Assembly (NCBI RefSeq): GCF_947495735.1
Contig: NZ_CANMAA010000016.1
Coordinates: 1-64,000 of the forward strand
DNA length: 64,000 nt
Direction: 5' to 3'
Source of the DNA: an uncultured Pseudokineococcus sp.
Lineage (GTDB): Bacteria; Actinomycetota; Actinomycetes; Actinomycetales; Quadrisphaeraceae
Made by a program: the position numbers and the translations under genes. This document shows, in pieces, positions 62,043-64,000 of the stretch. The stretch's first letter is position 1. Each line of letters begins with the position of its first letter. Below the pieces are notes generated by a model that was given only the letters and a program-made list of their open reading frames with translations, made no database searches and was not told the DNA's origin.

Positions 62043-62888
62043 TCAGTCGGGGATCATGTCGAACGTGTCGGGGTTCGGGCCCGTCCGGCCGTCCTCGCCC
62101 TTGTCCAGCGCGGTGATGCGCCGGACGTCCTCGTCCGTGAGGCCGGCGTCGAAGATGTCGAAGTTGGCGCGCACGCGCTCGGGCGTCACCGACTTCGGGA
62201 AGATGATGTCGCCCCGGGCGATGTGCCAGGCGAGGGTCACCTGCGCGGTCGACTTGCCCACGCGCTCGGCGATCTCGCTGATGACCGGGTCCTCCAGCAC
62301 CCCGCCCTGGGCGATGGGCGACCAGGCCTCGGTGGCGATGCCGTGCTCGCTGCCGTAGGCGCGGACGGCCTCGTTGGTGAAGTAGGGGTGCACCTCGATC
62401 TGGTTCACCGCAGGGACGACGTCGCACTCGCGGGCGAGGCGCTCGAGGTGGTCGACCTGGAAGTTCGACACGCCGACCGAGCGGGCGCGGCCGTCGGCCT
62501 TGAGCTCCTCGAGGACCTTCCACGTCGAGACGTAGTCGCCGTCGTAGCGCGTGGGCAGGGGCCAGTGGATGAGGAAGAGGTCCACGTGGTCGGTGCCCAG
62601 GTCGGCCAGCGTCTGGTCGATCGCGCGGCGGGCGTCGTCCGGGCGGTGGAAGCCGTTGTTGAGCTTGCTCGTGATGAAGACCTCCGAGCGGTCGAGGTCG
62701 GAGGACGCGACCGCCTGGCCGACCTCCTTCTCGTTGCCGTACATCTCCGCCGTGTCGATGTGGCGGTAGCCCGCCTCGAAGGCCGTCAGGACGGCCTGCT
62801 CGGTGTTCTCCGGCTCGATCTGGAACACCCCGAAGCCGAGCTGGGGGATGGTGCTGCCGTCGTTCAGCGTGATGGTGGGAACAGCCAC
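62043..62888 (-). CDS. Aldo/keto reductase (AKR5-like)
   Basis: 281 residues from a GTG behind GAGGAG. AKR catalytic residues are visible: Asp and Tyr in HIDTAEMYGNEKEVG, Lys in FITSKLNNG and His in LFLIHWPLP. NADPH-binding end: FPKSVTPERVRANFDIFD. The short loops and the pattern resemble the 2,5-diketo-D-gluconate reductase/YeaE-type AKR5 enzymes, which reduce small aldehydes and ketones. Ends in two terminators. Confidence 0.92.
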   Translation of the reverse strand: MAVPTITLNDGSTIPQLGFGVFQIEPENTEQAVLTAFEAGYRHIDTAEMYGNEKEVGQAVASSDLDRSEVFITSKLNNGFHRPDDARRAIDQTLADLGTDHVDLFLIHWPLPTRYDGDYVSTWKVLEELKADGRARSVGVSNFQVDHLERLARECDVVPAVNQIEVHPYFTNEAVRAYGSEHGIATEAWSPIAQGGVLEDPVISEIAERVGKSTAQVTLAWHIARGDIIFPKSVTPERVRANFDIFDAGLTDEDVRRITALDKGEDGRTGPNPDTFDMIPD

Positions 62889-63233
62889 GTGCGCACTCCT
62901 CGTGTCAGGGGGACGTCGTCCGGTCGTGCGGGACGTCCCGTCGTCTCGGTCGAGCCTGGCGCAGCCCGCGGTGATCGGCTCGTCGGGCGGTGCCCGCCCG
63001 CCGCCGCGGCTGCGCGCCGTGCTCGGCGCTCGTCGGGGCCAGCACCGCGACGCCGCCGCCTGTTCCGCCGACCGGGTGGCCCGGAGCCACGGCGTCCCAC
63101 TGGGTGAGACCGCGGGCCGTCGGAGGAAGGCCGGGGCGCCGCAGGGGCGTTGCCCTGGTGCAGCGACCGTCCCGGTCGGGAAGATCTGGGACGGTACGAC
63201 CGTCCAAGACCCGACCTGCCGAGGAGCGACCCG
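62889..63233. other. Gap with cysK promoter palindrome
   Basis: 345 bp between divergent starts. A 7-bp inverted repeat GGACGGT-ACG-ACCGTCC (63189-63205) lies 29 bp before the cysK start and contains a TACGAC -10-like core. It could be an operator or part of a promoter. No gene or RNA was recognised in the rest. Confidence 0.4.
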
Positions 63234-64000
63234 GTGCCGATCTACGACGACATCACCCAGCTGGTGGGTGGCACGCCCCTGGTGCGCCTGAACCGCATCA
63301 CGGACGGCGCCAAGGCGACCGTCGCCGCGAAGCTCGAGTTCTACAACCCCTCCAGCAGCGTCAAGGACCGCATCGGCGTCGCCATGGTCGACGCCGCCGA
63401 GCGCTCCGGGCAGCTGCAGCCGGGCGGGCGCATCGTCGAGGCCACGAGCGGCAACACCGGCATCGCGCTCGCGATGACGGGGGCGGCCCGCGGCTACCAG
63501 GTCGTCCTCGCCATGCCCGAGACCATGTCGAAGGAGCGCCGCGCGCTCCTGCGGGCCTACGGCGCCGAGCTCGTCCTGACGCCGGGCAGCGAGGGCATGC
63601 GGGGCGCCGTCTCCAAGGCCGAGGAGCTCGCCGCGGCGGACGGCTCCGTGCTCGTGCGCCAGTTCGCCAACGAGGCCAACCCCGAGGTCCACCGGCAGAC
63701 CACCGCCGAGGAGATCTGGAAGGACACCGACGGCGAGGTCGACGTCGTCGTCGCCGGCATCGGCACCGGCGGCACGATCACGGGCGTCGGCCAGGTGCTC
63801 AAGAGCCGCAAGCCGGGCCTGCGGGTCGTGGGCGTCGAGCCGGCCGAGTCGCCGATCCTCAACGGCGGCCAGCCCGGCCCGCACAAGATCCAGGGCATCG
63901 GCGCGAACTTCGTGCCGGAGATCCTCGACACCGACGTCTACGACGAGGTCGTCGACGTCGACGCCGAGACCTCGGTGCGGTGGGCGCGGCGCGCCGCTGC
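63234..64000 (+). CDS. cysK: Cysteine synthase, 3'-truncated by window end
   Basis: 255 codons are visible from a GTG behind GAGGAG; the normal length is about 310. [23 protein letters not shown]-binding Lys in [14 protein letters not shown], substrate loop [13 protein letters not shown] and the phosphate-binding [20 protein letters not shown] are all present. It makes L-cysteine from O-acetylserine and sulfide. The gene continues past the window, where cysE commonly follows. Confidence 0.96.
   Translation, partial: MPIYDDITQLVGGTPLVRLNRITDGAKATVAAKLEFYNPSSSVKDRIGVAMVDAAERSGQLQPGGRIVEATSGNTGIALAMTGAARGYQVVLAMPETMSKERRALLRAYGAELVLTPGSEGMRGAVSKAEELAAADGSVLVRQFANEANPEVHRQTTAEEIWKDTDGEVDVVVAGIGTGGTITGVGQVLKSRKPGLRVVGVEPAESPILNGGQPGPHKIQGIGANFVPEILDTDVYDEVVDVDAETSVRWARRAA

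Noticed and set aside
62889-63180. A riboswitch upstream of cysK
   Set aside because: I could not build a SAM-type core from the sequence; only the short palindrome near 63189 is clear.

Overview
The window is about 75% GC, packed with genes on both strands, and rich in GTG and TTG starts. It carries a Bpa-type proteasome activator ending in GQYL, an actinobacterial L-arabinose gene set, a class E/F sortase, DUF2382 proteins and ANTAR/PP2C regulators. This fits a free-living, probably pigmented actinomycete. The overall mix resembles Kineosporiales-type genomes (Kineococcus, Quadrisphaera), but that placement is an impression and no rRNA gene is present to settle it. No tRNA, rRNA, CRISPR array, intact insertion sequence or replication origin was recognised.

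Layout. 0.2-6.4 kb: DUF4397 surface protein and sortase, ECF sigma factor with RskA-type anti-sigma, a nucleotidyltransferase, and a PRC-barrel/DUF2382 run ending at a strong terminator. 6.4-8.9 kb: a protein with a degenerate P-loop, a gluconate permease and a small membrane protein. 9-22.6 kb: arabinose utilisation (araD-araA, araB, abfA, a sugar ABC importer, two LacI regulators). This block is interrupted by a Cu/Zn superoxide dismutase gene, CsbD, two decayed gene remnants (a Fic/PIN-like toxin and a collapsed type I methylase hsdM) and a stand-alone AAA ATPase beside an AT-rich patch. 23.9-28.8 kb: alanine dehydrogenase and assorted membrane and regulatory genes. 28.8-33 kb: a zinc locus (aztD-aztC with a divergent CxCC protein and a Zur-like box) and a lycopene cyclase. 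33-43.9 kb: serS, a lipid kinase, and several partner-switching parts (HATPase, STAS-like, PP2C), another sigma factor and two pairs of intergenic tandem repeats. 44-50.5 kb: a fructose PTS regulon, with ptsI divergent from fruR-fruK-fruA-ptsH. 50.8-64 kb: bioY, two Cof-type phosphatases, a large fibronectin III/beta-propeller secreted protein, SDR and aldo-keto reductases, qor-bpa-hypothetical, a MobA-like/GAF/ANTAR reading frame, and cysK cut by the window end.

How genes work together. Arabinan-type oligomers would be imported by the ABC system, cut by AbfA and converted by AraA, AraB and AraD to xylulose 5-phosphate. LacI-type operators lie at both the araD and importer promoters. Fructose would be taken up and phosphorylated by FruA with EI and HPr, then by FruK. 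However, fruA carries an in-frame amber codon that removes the last 69 residues, so as written the fructose PTS permease is broken.

Most striking observations: the amber-split fruA inside an otherwise intact fru regulon; a palindromic -35 that appears to serve two divergent fru/pts promoters; the zinc locus with an uncharacterised CxCC protein and no importer channel; the MobA-like domain in one open frame with a GAF-ANTAR protein; and fossils of restriction and toxin genes near the arabinose genes.
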